Shown here: positions 36,715-44,668 of the stretch, piece after piece
Layout: every line of letters begins with the position of its first letter
How positions within the stretch are numbered: the stretch's first letter is position 1
DNA from: Pseudomonas sp. GD03944
GTDB lineage: Bacteria; Pseudomonadota; Gammaproteobacteria; Pseudomonadales; Pseudomonadaceae
DNA: 58,783 bases
NCBI RefSeq assembly: GCF_029839275.1
Contig: NZ_JAOCAH010000022.1
Coordinates: 1-58,783 of the forward strand
Direction: 5' to 3'
The notes under the pieces: model-generated
What the model saw: only the letters and a program-made list of their open reading frames with translations
Told to the model about the DNA's origin: nothing
The model's database searches: none
Position numbers and translations under genes: made by a program

Positions 36715-37904
36715 ACGCCAATGACCGCCTGGAAGGCGAACGAGGTTTCGATTACCTGATCGTCGGCGCAGGCTTCGCCGGCAGCGTGCTCGCCGAGCGC
36801 CTGGCGGCCGGACTGGGCAAGCGCGTGCTGCTGATCGACCGCCGCCCGCACATCGGCGGCAACGCCTACGACCACCATGACGAGGCCGGCGTGCTGATCC
36901 ACCGCTACGGCCCGCATATCTTCCACACCAACGCCCAGCGCATCGTCGACTACCTGTCGCGCTTCACCGAGTGGCGGCCCTACGAACACCGGGTACTGGC
37001 GGTGGTGGACGGCCAGCAGGTGCCGATCCCGATCAACCGCACCACACTCAACGCCCTGTACGGCCTCGCACTGAGCAGCGACGAAGAGGCCGAGCAGTAC
37101 CTGGCCAGCCGCGCCGAACGGGTGGAAACCATCCGCACCAGCGAAGACGTGGTGATCAACCAGGTCGGCCAGGAGCTGTACGAGAAGTTCTTCCGTGGCT
37201 ACACGCGCAAGCAATGGGGCCTGGACCCGTCGCAGCTGGACAAGTCGGTCACCTCGCGCATCCCCACCCGCACCAACACCGACGACCGCTACTTCACCGA
37301 CAGCTTCCAGCAGATCCCCCTGCACGGCTACACGCGGATGTTCGAGCGCATGCTCGACCACCCGAACATCACGCTCCTGCTCGATACCGACTACCGCGAG
37401 GTGCGCCACCGGGTCGAGCACGAGCACCTGATCTACTGCGGGCCGATCGACGAATACTTCGACTTCCGCTTCGGCAAGCTGCCCTACCGCTCGCTCCGGT
37501 TCGAGCACAAGAGCCTGGACCAGGAACGGTTCCAGGCCGTCGGCACGGTCAACTACCCGGACGAAGCCGTGCCCTACACCCGCATCAGCGAGTACAAGCA
37601 CATCACCGGCCAGCAGCACCCGACGACCAGCGTCACCTACGAATACCCCTCCGCCGAAGGCGACCCCTACTACCCGATCCCGCGCCCGGAAAACGCCGCG
37701 CTGTACAAGCGCTACCAGCAGCTGGCGGACGCCACGCCGGGCGTCACCTTTCTCGGCCGCTTGGGCACCTACAAGTACTACAACATGGACCAGGTGGTGG
37801 GGCAGGCGCTGGCGCTGTACCAGCGCATCGAGGAGGCGCAGCGACAACCCGTCGTGCCGCCACCCACCGCGCCGGATGACAGTCTGGTCAGCCAGGCGCG
37901 GTGA
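36702..37904 (+). CDS. glf: UDP-galactopyranose mutase
   Basis: Flavoenzyme that converts UDP-galactopyranose to UDP-galactofuranose, the donor for Galf-containing glycans. It has 400 residues. The FAD Rossmann motif is YLIVGAGFAGSVLAERLAAG, followed by LIDRRPHIGGNAYDHHDEAG. Conserved stretches are HRYGPHIFHTN, FFRGYTRKQWGLDPSQL, and the C-terminal PRPENAALYKRY and FLGRLGTYKYYNMDQVVGQAL. AAGGAG lies 9 bases before the ATG at 36702, inside the preceding gene. Together with the divergent galE it makes a UDP-Glc to UDP-Galp to UDP-Galf route. Confidence 0.96.
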   Translation: MPTLNANDRLEGERGFDYLIVGAGFAGSVLAERLAAGLGKRVLLIDRRPHIGGNAYDHHDEAGVLIHRYGPHIFHTNAQRIVDYLSRFTEWRPYEHRVLAVVDGQQVPIPINRTTLNALYGLALSSDEEAEQYLASRAERVETIRTSEDVVINQVGQELYEKFFRGYTRKQWGLDPSQLDKSVTSRIPTRTNTDDRYFTDSFQQIPLHGYTRMFERMLDHPNITLLLDTDYREVRHRVEHEHLIYCGPIDEYFDFRFGKLPYRSLRFEHKSLDQERFQAVGTVNYPDEAVPYTRISEYKHITGQQHPTTSVTYEYPSAEGDPYYPIPRPENAALYKRYQQLADATPGVTFLGRLGTYKYYNMDQVVGQALALYQRIEEAQRQPVVPPPTAPDDSLVSQAR

Positions 37905-37916
37905 GGATCGTCGACG

Positions 37917-39059
37917 ATGCACGCTCCTTCCCTGTTCGACAGTTTCTTCATGGGCGGTTTCGAGTGTTCCACCCACCGCCGGCAGGACGGTCGGCGCCTC
38001 GACCTGATCGAGGGCACCGCCCACCACCGCTGGGCCCGTGAGGACTACGCCGCCCTGCGCCGACAGGGCCTGCGCACCGTCCGTGACGGCCTGCGCTGGC
38101 ACCTGATCGAAACGGTGCCCGGGCACTACGACTGGTCCAGTTTCCTGCCGCAACTGCGGGCCGCCGAAGGCACGGGCACCCAGGTGATCTGGGACCTGTG
38201 CCATTACGGCTGGCCGGACGACCTCGACATCTGGCGACCGCCGTTCGTCGAGCGCTTCGCCCGCTTCGCCGCAGCCACCGCGCGCATCGTCCGGGAGGAA
38301 AGCGACCGCATTCCCTTCTATTCGCCCCTCAACGAAATGTCGTTCTGGGCCTGGGCCGGCGGTGAAGTCGCCTACTTCGCCCCGCTGGGCACGGGACGTG
38401 GCGACGAACTCAAACACCAGCTGATACGCGCCAGCATCGCCGCCATCGAGGCGATCCGCGCGGTCGATCCCCGTGCCCGCTTCGTGCAGGTCGACCCGGT
38501 CATACACGTCGTGCCGCGCGGCAGCCGCAACAGCGAGCAGGAAGACGCCGAACGCTATCGCCTCTCGCAGTTCCAGGCCTGGGACATGCTGGCGGGCATG
38601 CAATGGCCGGGGCTCGGCGGCAGACCCGAGTACCTGGATATCCTCGGGGTGAACTACTACGACAACAACCAGTGGTTCATGGGGGGCGGCACCCTGTGGC
38701 GCGGCGACCCGCTGTACCGGCCGTTCAGCGGCATCCTGGCGGAGGTCTACCAGCGCTATCGCCGGCCGATGCTGGTGGCCGAGACCGGTGCCGAGGGCGA
38801 ACAGCGCGCCGACTGGCTGCGCTACATCGGCGAACAGGTGCACCTGGCCCTGCAGCGTGGCGTGCCGCTGGAAGGCATCTGCCTGTACCCGATCCTCGAC
38901 TACCCCGGCTGGACCGATGATCGCCATTGCCAGGCCGGGCTGTTCGGTTTTGCCGACGCCACCGGACAGCGCCCCGTGCATGCGCCACTGGCCGACGAGC
39001 TGCGCCATCAGCAGACGCTGTTTGCCGCCATGGCCGAACAACTGGCCCGGCAGGCATGA
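37917..39059 (+). CDS. Clan GH-A glycoside hydrolase-like protein (family 1-like)
   Basis: 380 residues with TIM-barrel hydrolase features. QVIWDLCHYGWPDDLDIW precedes the likely acid/base glutamate in FYSPLNEMSFWAWAGGE (residue about 141), and the likely nucleophile glutamate is in PMLVAETGAEGEQ (about 288). Both are placed as in retaining GH1/GH-A enzymes, but the protein is shorter than usual GH1 beta-glucosidases (about 450) and has no signal peptide. It lies 12 bp after glf and overlaps the ABC exporter start as ATGA, so it probably acts in the cytoplasm on the same glycan, as a trimming or transglycosylating enzyme. Substrate unknown. Confidence 0.8.
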   Translation: MHAPSLFDSFFMGGFECSTHRRQDGRRLDLIEGTAHHRWAREDYAALRRQGLRTVRDGLRWHLIETVPGHYDWSSFLPQLRAAEGTGTQVIWDLCHYGWPDDLDIWRPPFVERFARFAAATARIVREESDRIPFYSPLNEMSFWAWAGGEVAYFAPLGTGRGDELKHQLIRASIAAIEAIRAVDPRARFVQVDPVIHVVPRGSRNSEQEDAERYRLSQFQAWDMLAGMQWPGLGGRPEYLDILGVNYYDNNQWFMGGGTLWRGDPLYRPFSGILAEVYQRYRRPMLVAETGAEGEQRADWLRYIGEQVHLALQRGVPLEGICLYPILDYPGWTDDRHCQAGLFGFADATGQRPVHAPLADELRHQQTLFAAMAEQLARQA

Positions 39060-40834
39060 ACACCCCACCTGCCGGCGCCGCGCCGCACGCCCTGCCGGGC
39101 AAGCCGATCGCCTTCCTGGCGCGCTACGTCCGTCGTCGTCCCTGGCACTTCGGCGGCATGTTCCTGCTGATCGTCGGCGCCGGCAGCTGCGCGGTCGCCG
39201 TGCAATACGGCATGAAACTGCTGGTCGACGCGATGGCCACCGATGACCGCCAGCAGGCGGATGTGTGGTTCCCGCTAGGCCTCTTCATCGGCCTGATCGT
39301 GGTGGAAAACGTGTTCTGGCGCCTCGGTGGCTGGCTGGGCTGCCGCACGGTGGTGGCCAGCTGCGTGGACATCCGGGTCGACCTGTTCCGCCACCTGACC
39401 GGCCACCCCATGCGTTATTTCGCGCAGCACTACGCCGGCGCCCTGGGCAACCGGATATCCGCCACCGGCCAGGCCGCCGGCGCCATCTATGGCGGCCTGG
39501 CCTGGAAGATCATGCCGCCGTGCGTGGATTTTCTCGGCGCGGTCATCGTGCTGTTCACCGTGCACACGCACATGGCCTGGGCGCTGATCGGCTTCGTCCT
39601 GGTGGTCGGCGTGCTGATCATTTCCTTCGGCATCCGCGGGCGCAGCAAGCACCAGCGTTTCGCGGCCCAGGCCGCCCGGGTCGGCGGCGAGCTGGTGGAC
39701 GTGGTGTCCAATGTCTGGACGATCAAGGCGTTTTCCGCCCGCGACCGCGAGAGCCAGCGCCTGGCCGAGGAAATCGGCCTGGAAGCCCGCGCCCAGCGGC
39801 GCAGCTGGATGTACCTGGAAAAGGCCCGGGTCATCCATGACATCTGCCTGTCGCTGATGGCCGGCGGCATGCTGATCTGGGCGATCCAGCTGTGGGTCGC
39901 CGGCAGCGTGACGGCGGGCGACGTGGTGATGGTCAGCGCCCTGACCTTCCGCATCCTGCACGGCTCGCGCGACCTGGCGCTGGCCCTGGTGGACACCACG
40001 CAGCAGATCGGCGCCATCGACGACACCCTGAAGATCATCGTGCAGCCCCACGGTCTGGACGACCCCGAACCGCAACTGGCGCTGTTTCGCGGCGACATCG
40101 AATTCCGCGACGTGAGCTTCGCCTACCCGGACGGGCGCCAGGTGTTCGAGCATTTCGACCTACACATCCCGGTCGGACAGAAGGTCGGCATCGTCGGCTC
40201 GTCCGGTGCCGGCAAGTCGACCCTGATCAGCCTGATCCAGCGCCTCGACGATGTGCAGCACGGCAGCATCATGATCGACGGGCAGGACATCAGCGAAGTC
40301 AGTCAGGACAGCCTGCGCGCCCGCATGGCCGTGGTGCCCCAGGAGACCGCCCTGTTCAACCGCAGCATCCGCGAAAACATTCGCTATGGCCGACCGGAAG
40401 CCACCGACGAGGAGGTCATCGCCGCGGCGCGCCATGCCTTCTGCGACGCCTTCGTGCGGGAGCTGCCCGAGGGCTACGACACCTTGGTGGGCGAGCGCGG
40501 CGTGATGCTCTCGGGCGGCCAGCGGCAACGTCTGGGCATCGCCCGCGCGTTCCTCAAGGACGCGCCGATCCTGGTGCTCGACGAAGCGACCTCGGCCCTC
40601 GACACCCACTCCGAGGCAGAAATACAGACCGCCCTGGGTGACCTCATGCAGGGCCGCACGGTGCTGGCCGTCGCCCATCGCCTGTCCACCCTCGCCAGCT
40701 TCGACCGGGTGCTGGTGCTGGAAGACGGCAGAATCGTCGAAGACGGCCCGCCGCAGCAGCTGTGCCTGCAAGACGGCACGTTCTCGCGGCTCTGGCGCAC
40801 CCAGGCCGCCGGTTTCATGGATGTCGAAGGCTGA
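39056..40834 (+). CDS. ABC exporter, fused membrane and ATPase domains (MsbA-like)
   Basis: 592 residues. The N-terminal type I exporter membrane domain has about six helices (residues about 30-320). The ATPase domain contains Walker A GSSGAGKST near 383, the Q loop, the signature MLSGGQRQRLGIAR near 484, Walker B PILVLDEATSALD and the switch histidine in VAHRLST. Such half-transporters dimerise and commonly flip lipid-linked substrates or export peptides. Next to glf and a glycosyltransferase, export of a Galf-containing glycolipid is my inference. Start ATG overlaps the previous stop by four bases. Confidence 0.88.
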   Translation: MNTPPAGAAPHALPGKPIAFLARYVRRRPWHFGGMFLLIVGAGSCAVAVQYGMKLLVDAMATDDRQQADVWFPLGLFIGLIVVENVFWRLGGWLGCRTVVASCVDIRVDLFRHLTGHPMRYFAQHYAGALGNRISATGQAAGAIYGGLAWKIMPPCVDFLGAVIVLFTVHTHMAWALIGFVLVVGVLIISFGIRGRSKHQRFAAQAARVGGELVDVVSNVWTIKAFSARDRESQRLAEEIGLEARAQRRSWMYLEKARVIHDICLSLMAGGMLIWAIQLWVAGSVTAGDVVMVSALTFRILHGSRDLALALVDTTQQIGAIDDTLKIIVQPHGLDDPEPQLALFRGDIEFRDVSFAYPDGRQVFEHFDLHIPVGQKVGIVGSSGAGKSTLISLIQRLDDVQHGSIMIDGQDISEVSQDSLRARMAVVPQETALFNRSIRENIRYGRPEATDEEVIAAARHAFCDAFVRELPEGYDTLVGERGVMLSGGQRQRLGIARAFLKDAPILVLDEATSALDTHSEAEIQTALGDLMQGRTVLAVAHRLSTLASFDRVLVLEDGRIVEDGPPQQLCLQDGTFSRLWRTQAAGFMDVEG

Positions 40835-40889
40835 GCACGGAGCCCCCAACCACGTATCACGCATGGGCTATTCGCCCTGGAGCAATCAC

Positions 40890-41201
40890 ATGACCCATCC
40901 CTCCATTCCCCTGCTGTTATGCGCTGCCCTGTCTCTGCCCCTCGCCGCCCACGCCCAGGCGCCGGCCGGCACCCCGGGAGACGGGCGTGGCTCCGTTTCC
41001 AGTCCGTCCGGCAACCCGGGCCCACAGGAAGAGGTCGAGACGCGCCGCAACGCCGATGGCGAGGTCGAGACCCTGGACGGCCGCCCGGTAAACACCCGCG
41101 ACGGCAACATGACCAACGACGGCGAGCGCGACGACTCCCCCGAGCACTCCAACCCCGGCGGGCCGACCGATGGCGGGACGGACCCGGGCACACGCGAATG
41201 A
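40890..41201 (+). CDS. Small exported Gly/Asp-rich protein, function unknown
   Basis: 103 residues. The signal peptide MTHPSIPLLLCAALSLPLAAHA is predicted to be cleaved after AHA. The mature part is low in hydrophobic residues and rich in Gly, Asp, Glu, Pro, Asn and Thr, ending GGPTDGGTDPGTRE, so it is probably disordered or a simple calcium- or polymer-binding tail. GGAG 8 bases upstream supports the ATG at 40890. It follows the ABC exporter by 55 bp. A second protein of the same kind is encoded at 44085-44411 on the other strand. No family recognised. Confidence 0.72.
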   Translation: MTHPSIPLLLCAALSLPLAAHAQAPAGTPGDGRGSVSSPSGNPGPQEEVETRRNADGEVETLDGRPVNTRDGNMTNDGERDDSPEHSNPGGPTDGGTDPGTRE

Positions 41202-41279
41202 CACGCCCCTGCCAGCCAGGACAACATGCCCGGCTGGCGCCCCACTGCACGCCCTCGAGACCGAGGCAGGAGCATCGCC

Positions 41280-42161
41280 ATGAGTGACATCCGGGTCGGT
41301 ATTTCAGGCTGGCGCTACGCCCCCTGGCGCGGCGACTTCTACCCCAAGGGCCTGGTGCAGCGGCGCGAGCTGGAATTCGCCTCCCGCGCAGTGAACAGCA
41401 TCGAGATCAACGGTTCCTTCTATGGCCTGCAGACCCCGCAGCGCTATGCCGCCTGGTACGCCGAAACGCCCGAGGACTTCGTCTTCAGCGTCAAGGCACC
41501 GCGCTTCATCACCCACGTGCGCCGGCTCAACGACATTGGCCAGCCCCTGGCCAACTTCTTCGCCTCCGGCCCCCTGACGCTCAAGGAAAAGCTCGGCCCG
41601 GTGCTCTGGCAGTTTCCGCCGAGCTTTCGCTTCGACGAACAGCAGTTCGGCGACTTCCTCGCGCAACTGCCTGTCGACACCGACCAGGCACGCCACCTGG
41701 CCCGCCGGGCCGACGCCCGCCTGCACGTGAGCGGCTACCTGGACGCGGCGGCCGACAACGCGCTGCGCCACGCCGTGGAAATCCGCAACGACAGCTTTCG
41801 CAGCCCCGCCTTCGTCGCGCTGCTGCGCCAGCACAACGTGGCCCTGGTGGTGGCGGACACCGCCGGCAAATGGCCCTACCTCGAGGATGTCACCGCCGAC
41901 TTCCTCTACCTGCGCCTGCACGGTGATGCCGAACTCTACGCCAGCGGCTATTCAGACGACGCCCTGCAGCGCTGGCAGGCGCGCATCGAAGCCTGGACAG
42001 CCGGCGGGCAGCCCGACGATGCCCACCTGATCGACAGCGACCACCGCCCCCGCCGCACACCCCGCGACCTGTACTGCTACTTCGACAACGACATCAAGGT
42101 CCGCGCTCCCTACGATGCCCGCCAGCTGTGGCAGAACCTGACCGACAAACGCAGCGGCTGA
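41280..42161 (+). CDS. DUF72 (YecE-like) protein
   Basis: 293-residue TIM-barrel protein of the DUF72/YecE family, whose biochemical role is not established. The family start VGISGWRYAPWRGDFYPKGL is clear. It is followed by INGSFYGLQTPQRYAAWYAETPEDFVFSVKAPRFITHVRRL and VLWQFPPSFRFDEQQFGDFL, and by an aromatic-rich C terminus with DLYCYFDNDIKVRAPYDARQL. AGGAG precedes the ATG at 41280. It is last in the plus-strand run from the glycosyltransferase. No clear plus-strand terminator follows. Confidence 0.92.
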   Translation: MSDIRVGISGWRYAPWRGDFYPKGLVQRRELEFASRAVNSIEINGSFYGLQTPQRYAAWYAETPEDFVFSVKAPRFITHVRRLNDIGQPLANFFASGPLTLKEKLGPVLWQFPPSFRFDEQQFGDFLAQLPVDTDQARHLARRADARLHVSGYLDAAADNALRHAVEIRNDSFRSPAFVALLRQHNVALVVADTAGKWPYLEDVTADFLYLRLHGDAELYASGYSDDALQRWQARIEAWTAGGQPDDAHLIDSDHRPRRTPRDLYCYFDNDIKVRAPYDARQLWQNLTDKRSG

Positions 42162-42353
42162 GTCCCCGCGCCTGGGTGCCCTCACCTCGCGCAGCAAAGA
42201 CGCCCTCACGACACTCCAGCAATAAATCGCAATCGCCTCTGACTCCCATTCCAGAGGCGTCGCCGCCCTTTGCGCCGCTGAAAACCCACCGAAAATCCCT
42301 ACCGTTCGTCGCATGACAATTCGGTGACAAGCCGCTTTCAAACGAGCGTTTTC

Positions 42354-42391
42354 AAAAAACTGACGCCCCGCTCTAGACCGGGGCTGGCGTC
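42354..42391 (-). terminator. Minus-strand terminator with no obvious upstream gene
   Basis: On the minus strand GACGCC.GCCCCGG...CGGGGCGTC forms a stable interrupted stem, followed immediately by TTTTTT (42360-42355). On the plus strand no T-run follows it, so it does not serve the DUF72 gene. Confidence 0.65.
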
Positions 42392-42506
42392 GGCAAAGGA
42401 CGGGACGATTTCGCCGTTTCGTTGCCGAGCCGCAAAAATGATCTCATTTCAATATCAAGGCCATAATTCGTCTGTTTTTTGACGTCATTAAGGTGACGAT
42501 CGGTCA

Positions 42507-42535
42507 TTAACAACACCCCACGCACCCCGTATAAA
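42507..42535 (+). promoter_or_regulatory. Sigma-70-type promoter for the alginate lyase gene
   Basis: TTAACA (42507-42512), 17 bp, TATAAA (42530-42535). The expected start near 42542 gives a leader of about 145 bases. No AlgU (GAACTT...TCTGA) motif was found. Confidence 0.6.
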
Positions 42536-42685
42536 GCGTCCCGCGAGACGGCCACAGCCTTCGGACAAGAACTGTTTCATCCCCCTTTTAGTTCGTGTGC
42601 AACAGGCTGGATTGCCAGGTAAGACCTACCACCTCGTGGATGAGAATTGCCCCCGGCTGAAAGCTCACTTTTGAGGTTTTAGTCA

Positions 42686-43369
42686 ATGATCGACCTTGCT
42701 ACCTGGAACCTGTCCATCCCCGTTGGCGTACCAGCGGCGACCATCGAGACCCCCGTGCTCACCGGCGGCTACCAGGATCACTATTTCCAGAACATCGGCG
42801 GCACCGTGTTCTTCTGGGCGCCGGTCAATGGCACCACCACCGAGAACGCCTCGTACCCGCGCTCCGAACTGCGCGAAACCTACGCCGATGGCAGCCTGCG
42901 CAATTGGACCTACCCGGGCGCCGACCACTACCTGCGTGCCGCGCTCAAGGTCAGCCAGGTGCCGTCCACCGGCAAGCTGGTGATCGGCCAGATCCACGCG
43001 CACAAGAGCACCGCGCCGCTGCTCAAGCTCGAGTACCAGTACAAGGTGAAGACCAGCACCGGCAACCTGGTGGTCAAGGTACGCCCGAGCCCGGACAGCG
43101 AAACCCAGGTGTACACCGTGCTCAGCGGCATTCCGCTGGAGCAGCGCTTCACCTACAGCATCGCACTGAGCGCCAAGGGCACCCTGACCGTGAACGTCAA
43201 CGGCACCAAGTGGACAGCCAAGATGGATTCGGCCTGGGCGGACAAACCGTTGTATTTCAAGGCGGGGGTCTATACCCAGGACAACAGCGGCTATGAAACC
43301 GAGGCCGGTGCGGCGACCTTCTACAAGCTGGACATCGATCACAACCCGCTGGCCGTGGCAGCGCCCTGA
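42686..43369 (+). CDS. Polysaccharide lyase family 7 alginate lyase
   Basis: Cleaves alginate by beta-elimination. It has 227 residues, a single PL7 jelly-roll domain. All three family motifs are present: YPRSELRET near residue 55 with the catalytic arginine, VIGQIHAHK near 98 with the catalytic Gln and His, and LYFKAGVYTQDNSGYE near 190 with the catalytic tyrosine. No signal peptide is visible from the ATG at 42686, which is strange for an enzyme acting on an exported polymer; P. aeruginosa PA1167 is similar in size. The lyase could leave by another route or act on imported oligomers. A strong terminator follows. Confidence 0.92.
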   Translation: MIDLATWNLSIPVGVPAATIETPVLTGGYQDHYFQNIGGTVFFWAPVNGTTTENASYPRSELRETYADGSLRNWTYPGADHYLRAALKVSQVPSTGKLVIGQIHAHKSTAPLLKLEYQYKVKTSTGNLVVKVRPSPDSETQVYTVLSGIPLEQRFTYSIALSAKGTLTVNVNGTKWTAKMDSAWADKPLYFKAGVYTQDNSGYETEAGAATFYKLDIDHNPLAVAAP

Positions 43370-43402
43370 GGCCACGGCCACAGACGCCTGAGTGAGTCAC
43401 AG

Positions 43403-43440
43403 CGCCCCTGCCCGCTTCGGCTGCCAGGGGCGTTTTTTTA
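43403..43440 (+). terminator. Terminator of the alginate lyase gene
   Basis: CGCCCCTG, a 14-base loop, CAGGGGCG and then seven T: a textbook Rho-independent terminator about 35 bases after the stop. Confidence 0.9.
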
Positions 43441-43499
43441 CCTGACACGAAACGGCGATTCGCCGGTCCAACCTTCGACCGAATCCGATGGGGCAGACC

Positions 43500-44078
43500 A
43501 TGACGCAGCGCTCTCAGAAAGAACTCATGCTGGCCGGCGAACTCTACCTCGCCAGTTGCCCGGAACTGCAGGCGGACGCCCAGCGCGCCGCCGAGTGGAT
43601 GGCGCAATACAACGCCACGGGCGCCGCACCGGCGTCAGAACGGCAGCGCCTGCTGAGCGAGCTGTTTGGCGAGGTGGGAGCGGACGTCTACATCCGGCCG
43701 CCCTTTCACTGCGACTACGGCTACAACATCCACCTCGGCGACGGGGTGTTCATGAATTTCAACTGCGTCATCCTCGACGTCTGCGCCGTGCGGATCGGCG
43801 CCGGCACCCAGATCGGGCCCGGCGTGCAGATCCTCACCGCCGACCACCCGCGAGACCCGGCGTTGCGGGCCCGGATGCTGGAGTTCGGCAGGCCGGTGAG
43901 CATCGGCCGCAATGTGTGGATCGGCGCCGGCGCGCTCATCCTGCCGGGCGTGACCATCGGCGATGACGCCCTGGTGGGCGCGGGCAGCGTGGTCACCCGG
44001 GACGTACCGGCGGGCGCCACCGTGGTGGGCAACCCGGCCCGGGTACGACCGGCAGACCATGCCGCCGATCAGCGGTGA
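43500..44078 (+). CDS. Maltose/galactoside O-acetyltransferase-like hexapeptide acetyltransferase
   Basis: 192 residues. The N-terminal Maa-type helical domain (SQKELMLAGELYLASCPELQADA) is followed by the left-handed beta-helix of hexapeptide repeats: GYNIHLGDGVFMNFNCVILDVCAVRIGAGTQIGPGVQI, with the catalytic histidine in TADHPRDP near residue 115, then VSIGRNVWIGAGALILPGVTIGDDALVGAGSVVTRDVPAG. It transfers acetyl from acetyl-CoA to a sugar hydroxyl. I prefer the ATG at 43500 (GGGG upstream) to the one at 43488. Given its neighbours the acceptor may be a polysaccharide precursor, but this family is often promiscuous. Confidence 0.9.
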   Translation: MTQRSQKELMLAGELYLASCPELQADAQRAAEWMAQYNATGAAPASERQRLLSELFGEVGADVYIRPPFHCDYGYNIHLGDGVFMNFNCVILDVCAVRIGAGTQIGPGVQILTADHPRDPALRARMLEFGRPVSIGRNVWIGAGALILPGVTIGDDALVGAGSVVTRDVPAGATVVGNPARVRPADHAADQR

Positions 44079-44084
44079 GCGGCG

Positions 44085-44411
44085 CTAATTGAGGATGCCC
44101 GGGTCGGTCCGGCCGTCACCGCCGGAGCCGCCAGGGTCCGTGGGATCGGTGGAATCACCGGGCTCGCCCTCGGGCGTGTCGTCGCCATCGAGGGTATTGG
44201 GCTGCCCATCGGTTGGCTCCCGCCCCTGGCGATCGCTGTGGCGTTTGGCGGCCTTGTCGCGTTGCCCTTCCTGGGCTTCCTCCTGCGCGCTTTCGGAGAT
44301 GCCGGGGGCAACGTCGTGCTCGCCATGGGCGTCCTCGTTGGACGCCTGGGCGTACAGGCCAACGGATAACAGGGTGCCCAGCACGATGGCCGGGAAACGC
44401 AGCATGTTCAT
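44085..44411 (-). CDS. Small exported Asp/Gly-rich protein, function unknown
   Basis: 108 residues. The signal peptide MNMLRFPAIVLGTLLSVGLYAQA is followed by a hydrophilic mature part with many Glu, Asp, Gly and Gln and almost no hydrophobic residues. It ends TDPTDPGGSGGDGRTDPGILN. The composition and the closing GG-DG-TDPG pattern parallel the 103-residue protein encoded at 40890. GAGGAG about 8 bases before the ATG at 44411 supports the start. It converges on the acetyltransferase gene, six bases away. No family recognised. Confidence 0.72.
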   Translation of the reverse strand: MNMLRFPAIVLGTLLSVGLYAQASNEDAHGEHDVAPGISESAQEEAQEGQRDKAAKRHSDRQGREPTDGQPNTLDGDDTPEGEPGDSTDPTDPGGSGGDGRTDPGILN

Positions 44412-44570
44412 GGTGTGCTCCTCAAAGACAGGTGGCACGCGAAATCGCCCACCCTCAAGAGTTCCTACTGCGTTTGGGGGCGGAAAGTTCAGCCAATACG
44501 ACGTATGCCTGCGCGTCGATCGCGGCGATCGCATGTCGGCCGGGAGGGGTCATGCCTGACCCGCGATTCT

Positions 44571-44600
44571 TTGGCGGCCCGCGTGCGCCTCTTGTAAACT
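44571..44600 (+). promoter_or_regulatory. Extended -10 promoter of the diguanylate cyclase gene
   Basis: TTGGCG (44571-44576), 18 bp, TGTAAACT with the -10 TAAACT at 44595-44600, giving a leader of about 60 bases before the ATG at 44669. Confidence 0.55.
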
Positions 44601-44668
44601 CTCGCGGCCTTGCGCCACGCCGACCGGCACCGCCCGCAAGCCCCCCGGACCGCCTGGTAGTTCCTAGC

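Larger units (their letters stand above)
42162..42685. other. 524 bp intergenic region before the alginate lyase gene
   Basis: No convincing gene on either strand. It holds a minus-strand terminator (42354-42391) without an obvious gene to serve, an AT-rich stretch with the palindrome TGACGTCA (42479-42486) and TGAC-N5-GTCA (42494-42506), and a good plus-strand promoter (42507-42535). A leader of about 145 bases then runs to the lyase ATG. Possible locus of a small RNA. Confidence 0.55.

Noticed and set aside
42373..42555. 60-codon minus-strand ORF upstream of the alginate lyase gene
   Set aside because: Its stop falls in the loop of the terminator hairpin and it has no convincing RBS or protein-like pattern; a non-coding transcript is a better explanation.
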